Below are positions 16,792-24,721 of a stretch of 64,000 nt of DNA, piece by piece (the first letter of the stretch is position 1; each line of letters begins with the position of its first letter). Made by a program: the position numbers and the translations under genes. The stretch is from DAOUJH01 sp965248955 (GTDB taxonomy: Bacteria > Chloroflexota > Dehalococcoidia > Lucifugimonadales > QGNO01), in contig OZ252212.1 of NCBI GenBank assembly GCA_965248955.1, positions 1,550,001 through 1,614,000 of the forward strand, written 5' to 3'. The notes under the pieces were generated by a model. The model saw only the letters and a list, made by a program, of their open reading frames with translations. It was not told the DNA's origin and did no database searches.

Positions 16792-17497
16792 GCCTGCGTT
16801 TCTTCATGCTGATATAACTTCCATAAGAGCTCTGCCCAATTACTATATGGTCGAGCACCGTTATATCCAGGAGTTCGCCGGCTGCCACTAGCTGCTTGGT
16901 CACCGCTATGTCGTCAGGGCTGGGGTTAGGGTCTCCTGATGGATGATTGTGCACGAGTATGACCGAGGGGCAGTTGGACCTGACGGCGTCTTGAAACACC
17001 TCTGAAGCACGCACCACTGCTGAGTTGACGTTGCCCTTGTACACGGTTGAAACGTTGATGACTTGATTCTTGATGTTGAGGGCAACGACTCTGAATTGCT
17101 CCTGGTCGAGTAGCGTCATTTCCGCTCCCAGCAAATTGACGACAGCCTCAGGTGAATGGATCTCCGGCCTGGCGTCACCGCTAGCGGCCAGCAAACGTTT
17201 GCTCAGCTCAAGCGCGGACTTGAGCTGAGCGGTCTTGGCGTCACCCATGCCGTGGATGGAAGCCAGCTCTTGGAAGCTCGCTTTGGATATGCCTTCCAGG
17301 CCGCCGTACTTCGCCAGCAACCTGTTGGATAGGTCTATGACGTTCTCTGATGAGGTGCCGGTGCGGAGCAGAATGGCAATCAGCTCAGCATTGCTCAAGT
17401 AGGCGGCGCCGTAGTCCCTCAATCTCTCACGGGGCCTCTCTTTGGCGGGCATATCGCGGATTAGCAGCCGGTATTGTGGCTTATCTCGCTCCGCCAT
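16778..17497 (-). CDS. radC: RadC-like JAB/MPN domain protein
   Basis: About 239 residues from ATG 17497, which follows GAGGGG at four bases (an upstream TTG at 17509 is less likely). An N-terminal helix-hairpin-helix region (SNAELIAILLRTG, then ISKASFQELASIHGMGDAKT) is followed by the JAMM metallopeptidase-like site VILVHNHPSGDPNPSPDD. Family name only: RadC proteins are linked to DNA repair by old nomenclature, and the biochemical role is unsettled. It sits in the rplL-radC-MFS tail of the ribosomal operon. Confidence 0.92.
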   Translation of the reverse strand: MAERDKPQYRLLIRDMPAKERPRERLRDYGAAYLSNAELIAILLRTGTSSENVIDLSNRLLAKYGGLEGISKASFQELASIHGMGDAKTAQLKSALELSKRLLAASGDARPEIHSPEAVVNLLGAEMTLLDQEQFRVVALNIKNQVINVSTVYKGNVNSAVVRASEVFQDAVRSNCPSVILVHNHPSGDPNPSPDDIAVTKQLVAAGELLDITVLDHIVIGQSSYGSYISMKKRRLGFG

Positions 17498-17514
17498 GAT
17501 GCCCCTCAATGGTT

Positions 17515-17751
17515 CTAAGCACCGCTTTCTTCACGGCAACTCTGGCAAACAAATTCCTGGCCCTGCTCCAAGGCCATACCCACCGGCACATTGCGCTTGC
17601 GGCGGCACAACGTACAGTACACAGCCTCCATGGGAGTTTGCCCGGGACGGTTTGGCTCAACCGAATAACCCCGGAAACCTTTGTAATCCGGGTTGAGCCG
17701 CTTCATAGCTTCGTAACGGGCCCTGTCTTTACTACGGCTCAAAATCGGCAC
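17515..17751 (-). CDS. Small zinc-ribbon protein of unknown function
   Basis: 78 residues. The C-terminal half has two CxxC knuckles, VYCTLCRRK and FVCQSCREE, 22 residues apart, which suggests a structural zinc. The N-terminal half is basic (SRSKDRARYEAMKRL, then DYKGFRGYSV). The GTG at 17751 directly abuts the AGGAGG; TTG 17742 would give better spacing. It lies between rplL and radC, 19 bases after the rplL stop, and is probably translated from the ribosomal operon. I do not recognise the family. Confidence 0.6.
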   Translation of the reverse strand: MPILSRSKDRARYEAMKRLNPDYKGFRGYSVEPNRPGQTPMEAVYCTLCRRKRNVPVGMALEQGQEFVCQSCREESGA

Positions 17752-17770
17752 ACCTCCTGATAGCGCCGGT

Positions 17771-18160
17771 TTACTCTACGGCAACAGTGGCGCCCGCTTC
17801 CTGCAGTTTCTTGAGCATATCATTGGCTTCTTCTTTGCCAATGCCCTCCTTCACTGCGACGGGCGCTCCTTCCACCAGCTCTTTGGCCTCACGCAGACCC
17901 AGGGTAGTCACTTCCCTCACGGCCTTGATCACGTTGATCTTGTTGGCTCCTGCTTCCTTGAGCACCACCTTGAACTCGGTCTGCTCCTCCTCCGCGTCAG
18001 CGCCATCGCCAGAAGGCGCCGCAGCTGCAACGGGCGCAGCGGCGAAGGCTACTGGAGCGGCTGCGCTTACTCCAAACTCCTCCTCCAGAGCTTTCACCAC
18101 TTCTGACAGCTCAACAACCGACAACGACTTTATTGCTTCTATAACCTCTTCTTTGCCCAC
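17771..18160 (-). CDS. rplL: 50S ribosomal protein L7/L12
   Basis: Stalk protein, 129 residues, binding elongation factors. The N-terminal dimerisation domain (KEEVIEAIKSLSVVELSEVV) is followed by an Ala/Pro-rich hinge (VAFAAAPVAAAAPSGDGAD) and the conserved C-domain (FKVVLKEAGANKINVIKAVR, then LGLREAKELVEGAP). GTG start with AAGGAG six bases upstream. It lies 60 bases downstream of rplJ, under the L10 leader. Confidence 0.97.
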   Translation of the reverse strand: MGKEEVIEAIKSLSVVELSEVVKALEEEFGVSAAAPVAFAAAPVAAAAPSGDGADAEEEQTEFKVVLKEAGANKINVIKAVREVTTLGLREAKELVEGAPVAVKEGIGKEEANDMLKKLQEAGATVAVE

Positions 18161-18220
18161 TGACGTCTCCTTACTAGTTGGGTTTCTGCAAATTGAGCTC
18201 TTTGAATTGATAGCGTTGTT

Positions 18221-18781
18221 CTACTTCCCTTCTTGCTGGTCCACCCTGGCCTGCAAGACGTTTGCCAGGCCAACCAGCGGGCCGTTCATCACGTTCGCCA
18301 GCCCCTGCAAAGGCTGGTTGATAGCTCTGACTAAGCGGGTGGGCAGCGATGCCATCTGCCCCAGTAGCTGGGCCAGAAGCACCTCTCTTGGAGGCAAGGT
18401 GGTTAGCAACGTGAGCTGTGCCTCCTTGTAGATGCGGCCGTCCATCATGGTAGCGGCCCTTACCACCATGGGCAGCCTGTTGTTGCGGACGTAATCGTGG
18501 ATTGTCTTTATGGGTAGAAGGGGATCGGCAAAGCCCAGCGCCAGGCCCGTGGGACCCGCCAGCAGCTCCTTCAACTCCGGTCTACCCGCTGCATCAGCGG
18601 CCCTTTCGGTCAAAGTATTCTTGACTACCCTGAACTCCACGTCGGCCTCGCGTAGATGCTTGCGCAGTCCTGTCATGCTCTTGACCGGCATGGAGGTAAA
18701 ATCCGCCGCTACAGCAACAGTAGCCTGCGAAAGCTTTTCAGCCAAGATTTGCACTTCGTCCATCTTTTTCTGAGTAGGCAT
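18221..18781 (-). CDS. rplJ: 50S ribosomal protein L10
   Basis: Base of the L7/L12 stalk and autogenous regulator of its own operon. 186 residues: start MPTQKKMDEVQILAEKLSQA, then MTGLRKHLREADVEFRVVKN and PLQGLANVMNGPLVGLANVL. GAGG sits five bases before the ATG. Preceded by an L10-leader RNA and an intrinsic terminator-like hairpin. Confidence 0.96.
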   Translation of the reverse strand: MPTQKKMDEVQILAEKLSQATVAVAADFTSMPVKSMTGLRKHLREADVEFRVVKNTLTERAADAAGRPELKELLAGPTGLALGFADPLLPIKTIHDYVRNNRLPMVVRAATMMDGRIYKEAQLTLLTTLPPREVLLAQLLGQMASLPTRLVRAINQPLQGLANVMNGPLVGLANVLQARVDQQEGK

Positions 18782-18790
18782 CCTTACCTC

Positions 18791-18905
18791 AATAAAAAAT
18801 CCCCTGCCGCAAAAGACAGGGGAAGTAAAGCCAACTTGCCGGCTCGCTTTCCTGCCTCGGCGGGCCTTGATTAAGCCTCTAGTGGCGCCCGCTGTCTACG
18901 GCGTT
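18791..18905 (-). ncRNA. L10 leader (rplJL autoregulatory RNA) with terminator hairpin
   Basis: Reading the minus strand, the conserved core has CGTAGACAGCGGGCGCC, then TTAATC and GGCCCGCCGAGGCAGG, the hallmark pairing of the r-protein L10 leader family (kink-turn side GTAGACAG.GGGC with GCCGAGG). Downstream is a hairpin CCCCTGTC...GGCAGGGG followed by six T (18795-18822), close to the rplJ start, so binding of L10(L12) probably controls read-through. Confidence 0.85.
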
Positions 18906-18925
18906 CGTTATTCAGTTTTGGGAGT

Positions 18926-19639
18926 CTATTCTACCCTCAGCTCGGTCAGAGAAGCAAGGTCAAGCGGAATGCTCGGCCCCATGCTGGAGGTCATGTAGGC
19001 GCTGCGGATGAACTGCCCTTTGACGGCGGCGGGGCGGGAGCGCGAGACCATTTCCATCAGGCTTGATAGGTTTTCATAGAGCTTCTCGGATTCAAAGCTA
19101 GCCTTGCCAAAGGGAGCGTGGATTATTGCGGTCCTGTCCATGCGCACCTCCACGCGCCCTTTCTTAGCTTCATCCACAGCCCTGCCAATGTCTCCCGGCT
19201 GCACCACGGTTCCCGTTCTGGGATTGGGCATAAGCCCCCGGCGGCCTAGCACTCGCCCAAGCCGGCCTATCTTGCCCATCATGTCCGGGGTGGCTATTGC
19301 AATATCGAACTCCACCCAACCGCCATCTATCCTTTTGATGACATCGTCGTCACCTACGTAGTCAGCGCCCGTCTCCCTTGCCGCTCTGGCTGCGTCGCCC
19401 TGAGCAAATACCAGAACCCTTACGGGTCTGCCCAAGCCGTTGGGCAAAAGCGCCACGCCGCGAAGCTGCTGATCGGCATGCCTGGGGTCTGCACCGGTAC
19501 GGAGGTGAATCTCCACCGTTTCGTCGAAATTAGCCGTGGCAGTCTGTTTCACTAGGTTTATGGCCTCTTCAGGCTCATAATGCCTATCTCTATCCACCTT
19601 GGTTGTGGCTTCTGACAATCTCTTCTTTAGCTTGACCAT
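18926..19639 (-). CDS. rplA: 50S ribosomal protein L1
   Basis: 237 residues; binds 23S rRNA at the L1 stalk and can repress the L11 operon. Features: HYEPEEAINLVKQTATANFDETVEIHLR, here cut to the typical ETVEIHLRTGADPRHADQ, then RGVALLPNGLG and LGRVLGRRGLMPNPRTGTV. The ATG overlaps the last base of the rplK stop, so translation is coupled. Confidence 0.97.
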   Translation of the reverse strand: MVKLKKRLSEATTKVDRDRHYEPEEAINLVKQTATANFDETVEIHLRTGADPRHADQQLRGVALLPNGLGRPVRVLVFAQGDAARAARETGADYVGDDDVIKRIDGGWVEFDIAIATPDMMGKIGRLGRVLGRRGLMPNPRTGTVVQPGDIGRAVDEAKKGRVEVRMDRTAIIHAPFGKASFESEKLYENLSSLMEMVSRSRPAAVKGQFIRSAYMTSSMGPSIPLDLASLTELRVE

Positions 19640-20064
19640 TACTCGGTAACCTCTATGCCCATGCTGCGCGCTGAGCCCTCTATAATCTTCATAGCGGCTT
19701 CCACCGAACCCGCATTCAGGTCTTTCATCTTGGTTTCAGCTATTTCACGTATGGCAGAGCGGGGCACCGCAGCCACCTTTTCCCTGCCTGCCTGGGTGCT
19801 GCCCTTCTCTACGCCGGCCGCCTTGCGAAGCATGTCCGAGGCGGGCGAGGTCTTGGTTACGAAAGTAAAGGATCTATCTTCAAATACGGTTAGCTCAACC
19901 GGGACTATGCTGCCCGTCTGGTTAGCGGTTCGTGAGTTGAACTCCTTCACGAAACCCATGATATTGACGCCCTGTTGGCCCAAGGCGGGTCCAACAGGGT
20001 AGGCGGGTGTTGCCTGTCCCGCCTCTATCTGCAACTTGATGATTGCTCTTATCTTCTTCGCCAT
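19639..20064 (-). CDS. rplK: 50S ribosomal protein L11
   Basis: 141 residues; part of the GTPase-associated centre. Features: AIIKLQIEAGQATPAYPVGP, ALGQQGVNIMGFVKEFNSRT and the RNA-binding C-domain ending VEAAMKIIEGSARSMGIEV. Lies 12 bases downstream of nusG. Confidence 0.97.
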   Translation of the reverse strand: MAKKIRAIIKLQIEAGQATPAYPVGPALGQQGVNIMGFVKEFNSRTANQTGSIVPVELTVFEDRSFTFVTKTSPASDMLRKAAGVEKGSTQAGREKVAAVPRSAIREIAETKMKDLNAGSVEAAMKIIEGSARSMGIEVTE

Positions 20065-20076
20065 TATTGCAACACG

Positions 20077-20652
20077 CTAAAGCTTTTCCACCTGCAGGAA
20101 GTCCAACTCTACCGGTGTCTCCCTGCCGAAGAACGACACTAGAACGTTAAGCTTCCCCTTGTCGGTGTCTATGGTGTCCACCACTCCAATGAAGTCGGCA
20201 AAGGGGCCGTCCGTAATTCTGACGCTCTGTCCCTTGGTAAAGCCCACCCTGGCCTTGGGCGTCTCCGATGCCACCTGCTGGAGGATGTTCTCCACTTCCC
20301 AAGGCTCCAGAGGCACAGGCTTGGGCCTCTTATCACGTTCGTCTTCAGAAGACACAAAGCCGGTAACGCCGGGTGTGTTACGTACTATGTGCCAGCTCTC
20401 GTCGTCCATGTCCATCTGGACCATGATATAGCCGGGATAGAGCCGCACCCGTTTTGGAACGCGCCTGCCTTCCCTGATTTCAACCACTTCTTCAGTAGGA
20501 ACAATCACTTGGACGATTTTATGGTGGGCGTCCATGGTGGTAATGCGCTGCTCCAGGTTTTTCCTGACACGCTCTTCTTGGCCTGAGTAGGTGTGGACAA
20601 AATACCAGCGAGGTTGTGTTGTATCGGTCTGCGCTTTGGTCTTGGATGTCAT
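20077..20652 (-). CDS. nusG: Transcription termination/antitermination protein NusG
   Basis: 191 residues. N-terminal NGN domain (RWYFVHTYSGQEERVRKNLE, then LYPGYIMVQMDMDDESWHIV, then NTPGVTGFVSS) and C-terminal KOW domain (KGQSVRITDGPFADFIGVVD). Links RNA polymerase to ribosome or Rho. Sits between secE and rplK in the standard order. Confidence 0.97.
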   Translation of the reverse strand: MTSKTKAQTDTTQPRWYFVHTYSGQEERVRKNLEQRITTMDAHHKIVQVIVPTEEVVEIREGRRVPKRVRLYPGYIMVQMDMDDESWHIVRNTPGVTGFVSSEDERDKRPKPVPLEPWEVENILQQVASETPKARVGFTKGQSVRITDGPFADFIGVVDTIDTDKGKLNVLVSFFGRETPVELDFLQVEKL

Positions 20653-20668
20653 GCTGATTCTTCCCAGA

Positions 20669-20908
20669 TTAAGACAGGACTATATCCAGCAGTTCAGTGA
20701 ATAGAATGTCTATCAGACCCAAAGCCGTGCCTATTACTACGGATACGGCAATCACCAGTAAGGTAAGCCGGACCGTCTCCTGGGGAGTGGGCCAGGTGAC
20801 CTTCTTGAGCTCGCTTATGACCTCGCCTAAGAAGCGGAAAAGCCCTCCTCTAGACGCCTCTGAGGAAGGCTGCCGCCTCAGGATGCTCCCACCGCCTTGC
20901 CTTGCCAT
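20669..20908 (-). CDS. secE: Preprotein translocase subunit SecE
   Basis: 79 residues with one membrane span near the C-terminus. The conserved amphipathic helix and hinge read FLGEVISELKKVTWPTPQET, followed by LTLLVIAVSVVIGTALGLID. Starts one base after the rpmG stop. Confidence 0.95.
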   Translation of the reverse strand: MARQGGGSILRRQPSSEASRGGLFRFLGEVISELKKVTWPTPQETVRLTLLVIAVSVVIGTALGLIDILFTELLDIVLS

Positions 20909-20909
20909 G

Positions 20910-21080
20910 TTATCTCACTTCCCTATGGGCGCGCGCACCTCTACAGCGCGGGCAAAACTTGCTCAGTTCCATCCTGTTGGGGTCGTTGCGACGGTTCTTT
21001 TCCGTGGTGTACGACCGCTCACGACAATCGGAGCAGGCCAGCGTGATGATTATCCTAGCTTCACTTCTCTTCTTGGCCAT
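20910..21080 (-). CDS. rpmG: 50S ribosomal protein L33
   Basis: 56 residues. Start MAKKRSEARIIITLACSDC, then ERSYTTEKNRRNDPNRMELS, and ending KFCPRCRGARAHREVR. The two CxxC pairs mark the zinc-binding form of L33. The stop TAA is one base from the secE ATG, and tuf ends four bases upstream, so this is the canonical tuf-rpmG-secE-nusG order. Confidence 0.95.
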   Translation of the reverse strand: MAKKRSEARIIITLACSDCRERSYTTEKNRRNDPNRMELSKFCPRCRGARAHREVR

Positions 21081-21084
21081 GTCC

Positions 21085-22272
21085 TTACTCTACAATGTTA
21101 GTGACCACTCCTGATCCCACGGTCCTGCCGCCCTCACGTATGGCGAATCGCAGTCCGTTCTCCAGCACTATTGGCGAGATCAGCTTGATGGTCATTTCAA
21201 TGTTGTCGCCCGGCACTACCATCTCAACGCCGCTGGGCAACTCTATCTCACCCGTAACGTCCGTAGTCCTTATGTAGAACTGAGGTTTGTAGCCATTGAA
21301 GAACGGGGTATGACGCCCGCCTTCTTCCTTGGTCAGCACGTAAACCTGGCCCAGGGCCGTTGTGTGCGGCGTTACGCTGCCTGGTTTGGCCAGCACTTGG
21401 CCTCGCACCACATCTTCCCTGTCCACACCGCGCAGCAGACACCCCACGGCGTCTCCGGGCTCGCCTTCATCCAGCAGTTTGTGGAACATCTCCACGCCGG
21501 TGACCACAGTCTTGCGGGTATCTACAAGCCCCACTATCTCTATGTCATCGCCGGGTTTCACCACACCGCGTTCCACGCGGCCGGTGACCACGGTGCCTCT
21601 ACCCTTGATACCGAACACGTCTTCCACGGGCATCAGGAAAGGCTGGTCGCGTGGGCGCTCCGGCACCGGAATATAGTCGTCGACCGCCTGCATCAGCTCC
21701 AGGATGCCCTGCTCCGCTTGGTCGTCTCCTTCCAGAGCTTTTAAAGCGGAAACGCGCACTATTGGTATATCGTCGCCGGGGAAGTCGTAGCGGGAGAGCA
21801 GCTCCCTGACCTCCAACTCAACAAGCTCTAGGAGCTCCTCATCGTCCATCATGTCGACCTTGTTCAAGGCGACGGCGATTCGCGGGACCTCCACCTGCCG
21901 GGCGAGTAGGATGTGTTCCCGGGTCTGTGGCATTGGGCCGTCCGGTGCGCTCACTACCACGATGGCTCCGTCCATTTGAGCCGCGCCGGTGATCATGTTC
22001 TTGATGTAGTCGGCGTGGCCCGGGCAGTCTACGTGAGCGTAGTGACGGGTCCCGGTTTCGTACTCGATGTGAGCTATGGCTATGGTCACGCCGCGCGCCT
22101 TCTCTTCAGGCGCGTTGTCTATGGAATCGAAGGCACGGAACGCCGTACCGGTGTTGTGTTTAGCCAGCACCTGCGTGATGGCTGACGTCAACGTGGTCTT
22201 ACCGTGGTCTACGTGACCTATTGTTCCCACGTTTACGTGCGGCTTTGTGCGCTGAAACTTCTGCTTTGCCAT
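21085..22272 (-). CDS. tuf: Elongation factor Tu
   Basis: 395 residues; delivers aminoacyl-tRNA to the ribosome. G1 GHVDHGKTTL (residues 19-28), G2 around KARGVTIAIAHIEYET, G3 DCPGHADYIKNMITGAAQMD and G4 NKVD are all present. It follows tRNA-Thr(GGT) in the same orientation, as in the thrT-tufB arrangement of E. coli. Confidence 0.98.
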   Translation of the reverse strand: MAKQKFQRTKPHVNVGTIGHVDHGKTTLTSAITQVLAKHNTGTAFRAFDSIDNAPEEKARGVTIAIAHIEYETGTRHYAHVDCPGHADYIKNMITGAAQMDGAIVVVSAPDGPMPQTREHILLARQVEVPRIAVALNKVDMMDDEELLELVELEVRELLSRYDFPGDDIPIVRVSALKALEGDDQAEQGILELMQAVDDYIPVPERPRDQPFLMPVEDVFGIKGRGTVVTGRVERGVVKPGDDIEIVGLVDTRKTVVTGVEMFHKLLDEGEPGDAVGCLLRGVDREDVVRGQVLAKPGSVTPHTTALGQVYVLTKEEGGRHTPFFNGYKPQFYIRTTDVTGEIELPSGVEMVVPGDNIEMTIKLISPIVLENGLRFAIREGGRTVGSGVVTNIVE

Positions 22273-22290
22273 TTAACCTTTCCTCCCTGG

Positions 22291-22366
22291 TGGAGCCCAC
22301 AATCGGATTCGAACCGATGACCTCGTTCTTACCAAGAACGTGCTCTGCCTACTGAGCTATGTGGGC
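22291..22366 (-). tRNA. tRNA-Thr (anticodon GGT)
   Basis: Acceptor GCCCACA pairs with TGTGGGC, the anticodon stem is CGTTC/GAACG around loop TTGGTAA (anticodon GGT), and the T loop is TTCGAAT. CCA is encoded. It lies just upstream of tuf and is probably cotranscribed. Confidence 0.95.
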
Positions 22367-22394
22367 CCTTGCCCAAGATAACTCTACTACTTCA

Positions 22395-22482
22395 TGGTGG
22401 AGGGGGCAGGATTCGAACCTGCGAAGCCCTTCCGAGCGCCAGATTTACAGTCTGGTGGTATTAACCACTCACCCACCCCTCC
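22395..22482 (-). tRNA. tRNA-Tyr (anticodon GTA)
   Basis: Class II tRNA with a long variable arm. Acceptor GGAGGGG/CCCCTCC, anticodon stem CCAGA/TCTGG around loop CTGTAAA, T loop TTCGAAT, discriminator A and encoded CCA. Confidence 0.95.
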
Positions 22483-22540
22483 TCAAGCGCCTCAGTGTAA
22501 CATGCCACCAATACGGGGCGCAAAGGAAATGGCAGGTTTT

Positions 22541-22613
22541 AGCCCGAGAGGGGATTCGAACCCACCAACCTACCGATTACAAATCGGTTGCGCTACCATT
22601 GCGCCACTCGGGC
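22541..22613 (-). tRNA. tRNA-Thr (anticodon TGT)
   Basis: Acceptor GCCCGAG/CTCGGGC, anticodon stem ACCGA/TCGGT around loop TTTGTAA (anticodon TGT), and T loop TTCGAAT. Unlike its neighbours it has no encoded CCA (the discriminator is followed by AAA). First gene of the tRNA-tuf unit. Confidence 0.93.
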
Positions 22614-22639
22614 ACGTAGCTTCCTGCCTCCTCACCCAA

Positions 22640-22674
22640 CAGCGACTCAAGCCATCCGTGACTTGAGCCGCTGA
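22640..22674. repeat. Hairpin upstream of the tRNA-tuf unit
   Basis: Inverted repeat with arms CAGCG.CTCAAG and CTTGAG.CGCTG around a nine-base loop, with one mismatch. It has no T-run, so it is a weak terminator candidate at best; it may be a processing or regulatory structure in front of tRNA-Thr(TGT). Confidence 0.4.
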
Positions 22675-22767
22675 CAAGTAACCATTGCAAATCCGAGCAA
22701 TCTCAGAGATAGAGTATATCTTCATGGCCAAGCGCCGTCAAGAAAAACGGGGCAGGGCAGCCACCCC

Positions 22768-23079
22768 CTATTCCAAGGCCACCTCTACCGCCGCCGCTAT
22801 CCACTCTTTGGGCGGCCTGCCAACCGGGTTGTCCTCTATCCAGTAGGCCCGGCATTCCAAGTCGAAACCGGATTCCAGGATGTCCGGCTCTACGTCCATG
22901 CCTTCCACTCGCACTGTCGGCGAGCCCAGAAACTCCATCTCTTCCGCCTGCTGCTGTGAAGAGATTCTTATCAGCTTCACGTCTGTGTCCACGTGATACT
23001 CGGCAAGGACGTCTCTCACATCCGCCAGCGTCTGCTCCCAGTTGAGACAACCGTCTAAGTAGAGTAGAGATACATTCAT
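22768..23079 (-). CDS. Thioredoxin-fold protein (DF-family-like)
   Basis: 103 residues. The N-terminus VSLLYLDGCLNWEQTLADV and the middle MEFLGSPTVRVEGMDVEP are typical of small thioredoxin-fold proteins related to the MerB N-region and 'DF family' selenoproteins. Only a single Cys is present in the usual CxxC/GCPNW position (GCLNW), so disulfide chemistry would need a partner. ATG 23079 follows GAGGTG at five bases and is preferred to GTG 23085. Downstream of radA, same strand; function unknown. Confidence 0.6.
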   Translation of the reverse strand: MNVSLLYLDGCLNWEQTLADVRDVLAEYHVDTDVKLIRISSQQQAEEMEFLGSPTVRVEGMDVEPDILESGFDLECRAYWIEDNPVGRPPKEWIAAAVEVALE

Positions 23080-23148
23080 TGCCACACCTCATCGATATGC
23101 TGTAATCGCACGTTCATCTAACACCGTCTATTGGAAAAAGGCAACATC

Positions 23149-24576
23149 CTATTCCATTACGAGGTCTTTAGCCGTCTCCGGCTCCCGCATCTCCTCTGCA
23201 TCTTTGCGCGCTTCGGGCAACATCTGGCGCACCGCCTGACCAAGGGTGGACGCGGCAATCAATTCAATGCCGCCGTCCTTTGCCTCGCTGGACTGTATCC
23301 AGGGCACAATGGCGCGGTGAAAGCCCAGCCGCTCCGCCTCGGCTAGCCGTCTTGCCAGATGAGGCACACCCCTCAACTCACCACCCAGGCCTATCTCGCC
23401 GATGGCCACTGTCCAAGGGTCGCATGGCACGTTCCGGAAGCTGGATATCAGCGCCAGAGCCACGCTCAGATCAACGGCCGGCTCCTTCACCCTCAGTCCA
23501 CCCGGTATGTTCACTATGATGTCCTGGTTGCCAAGCGGGATGCCCAACCGCTTGCTGGTGGCCGCCGCTATGAGGAGCAGCCTTTGGAAATCAACGCCGC
23601 TGGTTGTACGCCTTGGCTGTGGGAATACGGTGAGGTTGGTCAGCGCCTGCACCTCCACCAGCAGGGGTCTGCTTCCCTCCATGGTCACGGTTACGGTGGA
23701 ACCGGGGACGTCCCCGCGCCTGCTGGAGAGAAAGAGCAGAGAAGGCTCCGTAACCTCTTCCAAGCCGAGTTGCCCCATTTGGAAAACGCCTATTTCGTTG
23801 GTGGGGCCAAACCTGTTCTTGGCAGCCCTCAGAATACGGTATACCCCCATGGTATCGCCTTCAAGGTTGAGCACCACGTCTACCATGTGTTCCAGGGCAC
23901 GGGGGCCCGCCACGGTTCCGTCCTTGGTGACGTGGCCGGCAAACAGCACGGGCACGGCGTGTTCCTTGGCCCACTGCGTGATCAGCCGGGCGCATTCCCT
24001 TACCTGGGCCACGCTTCCCGCCGCGGACAGTATTCCTCCCGTGGTCATTGTCTGGATGGAATCCACTACCACCAGCGACGGCTTCTGTGCGTTCATTTCT
24101 AAGATGACATTTTCCAGCTGGGTCTCCGACAGGAAATAGACACCCTTGCCGGGCAGGTTGAGCCGCTGGGCACGCATGCGCACCTGATTGGACGACTCTT
24201 CTCCGGAAACGTACAAGACCCTATGGCCTTCCCCCGCCAGCTCTGCGGAGGTCTGCAGCAGAAGCGTTGATTTGCCTATGCCTGGCTCACCGGACATGAG
24301 CACCATTGCTCCCGGCACAAGCCCGCCTCCCAGGACACGGTTGAACTCTTGGAACGACATTTGCAGCCGCTGCTCTAGGTCGAACGGAATACTGGATAGC
24401 TCTTCGACCCGGGATGGGCCGTCGGCGACCCAGGAATCGCGCTTGGTTTGTTGCAGCAAGGTCTCGGTCAGGGTGTTCCATTGGCCGCACTGTGAGCAGC
24501 GGCCTTCCCATTTGGCGTATTGAGCGCCGCACCCCTCGCACACGAAGACTTTTCTTGGCTTGTTCCTGTTCAGCAA
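23149..24576 (-). CDS. radA: DNA repair protein RadA (Sms)
   Basis: 475 residues; RecA-related branch-migration helicase. N-terminal zinc finger C13, C16, C27, C30 (VCEGCGAQYAKWEGRCSQCG), Walker A GEPGIGKST at 96-104, the RadA-specific AAKNRFGPTNEIGVF, and a Lon-protease-like C-terminal domain (DLSVALALISSF). All key parts are intact. About 150 bases downstream of clpC; a shared transcript is possible but not shown. Confidence 0.96.
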   Translation of the reverse strand: MLNRNKPRKVFVCEGCGAQYAKWEGRCSQCGQWNTLTETLLQQTKRDSWVADGPSRVEELSSIPFDLEQRLQMSFQEFNRVLGGGLVPGAMVLMSGEPGIGKSTLLLQTSAELAGEGHRVLYVSGEESSNQVRMRAQRLNLPGKGVYFLSETQLENVILEMNAQKPSLVVVDSIQTMTTGGILSAAGSVAQVRECARLITQWAKEHAVPVLFAGHVTKDGTVAGPRALEHMVDVVLNLEGDTMGVYRILRAAKNRFGPTNEIGVFQMGQLGLEEVTEPSLLFLSSRRGDVPGSTVTVTMEGSRPLLVEVQALTNLTVFPQPRRTTSGVDFQRLLLIAAATSKRLGIPLGNQDIIVNIPGGLRVKEPAVDLSVALALISSFRNVPCDPWTVAIGEIGLGGELRGVPHLARRLAEAERLGFHRAIVPWIQSSEAKDGGIELIAASTLGQAVRQMLPEARKDAEEMREPETAKDLVME

Positions 24577-24721
24577 TGCGCCCCCTTTATCAGTGGGCGC
24601 ATTGTAGCATAGGGTGCGGCCTTTCTCGTTATAGGTGAAAGGCAGGCTGTGACGGCTTTAAGATCAGGCTGTCTTCGTCGCTGCGCTCAGGTGGCATGGG
24701 GAATTGCCGTGCATCTGCGGT

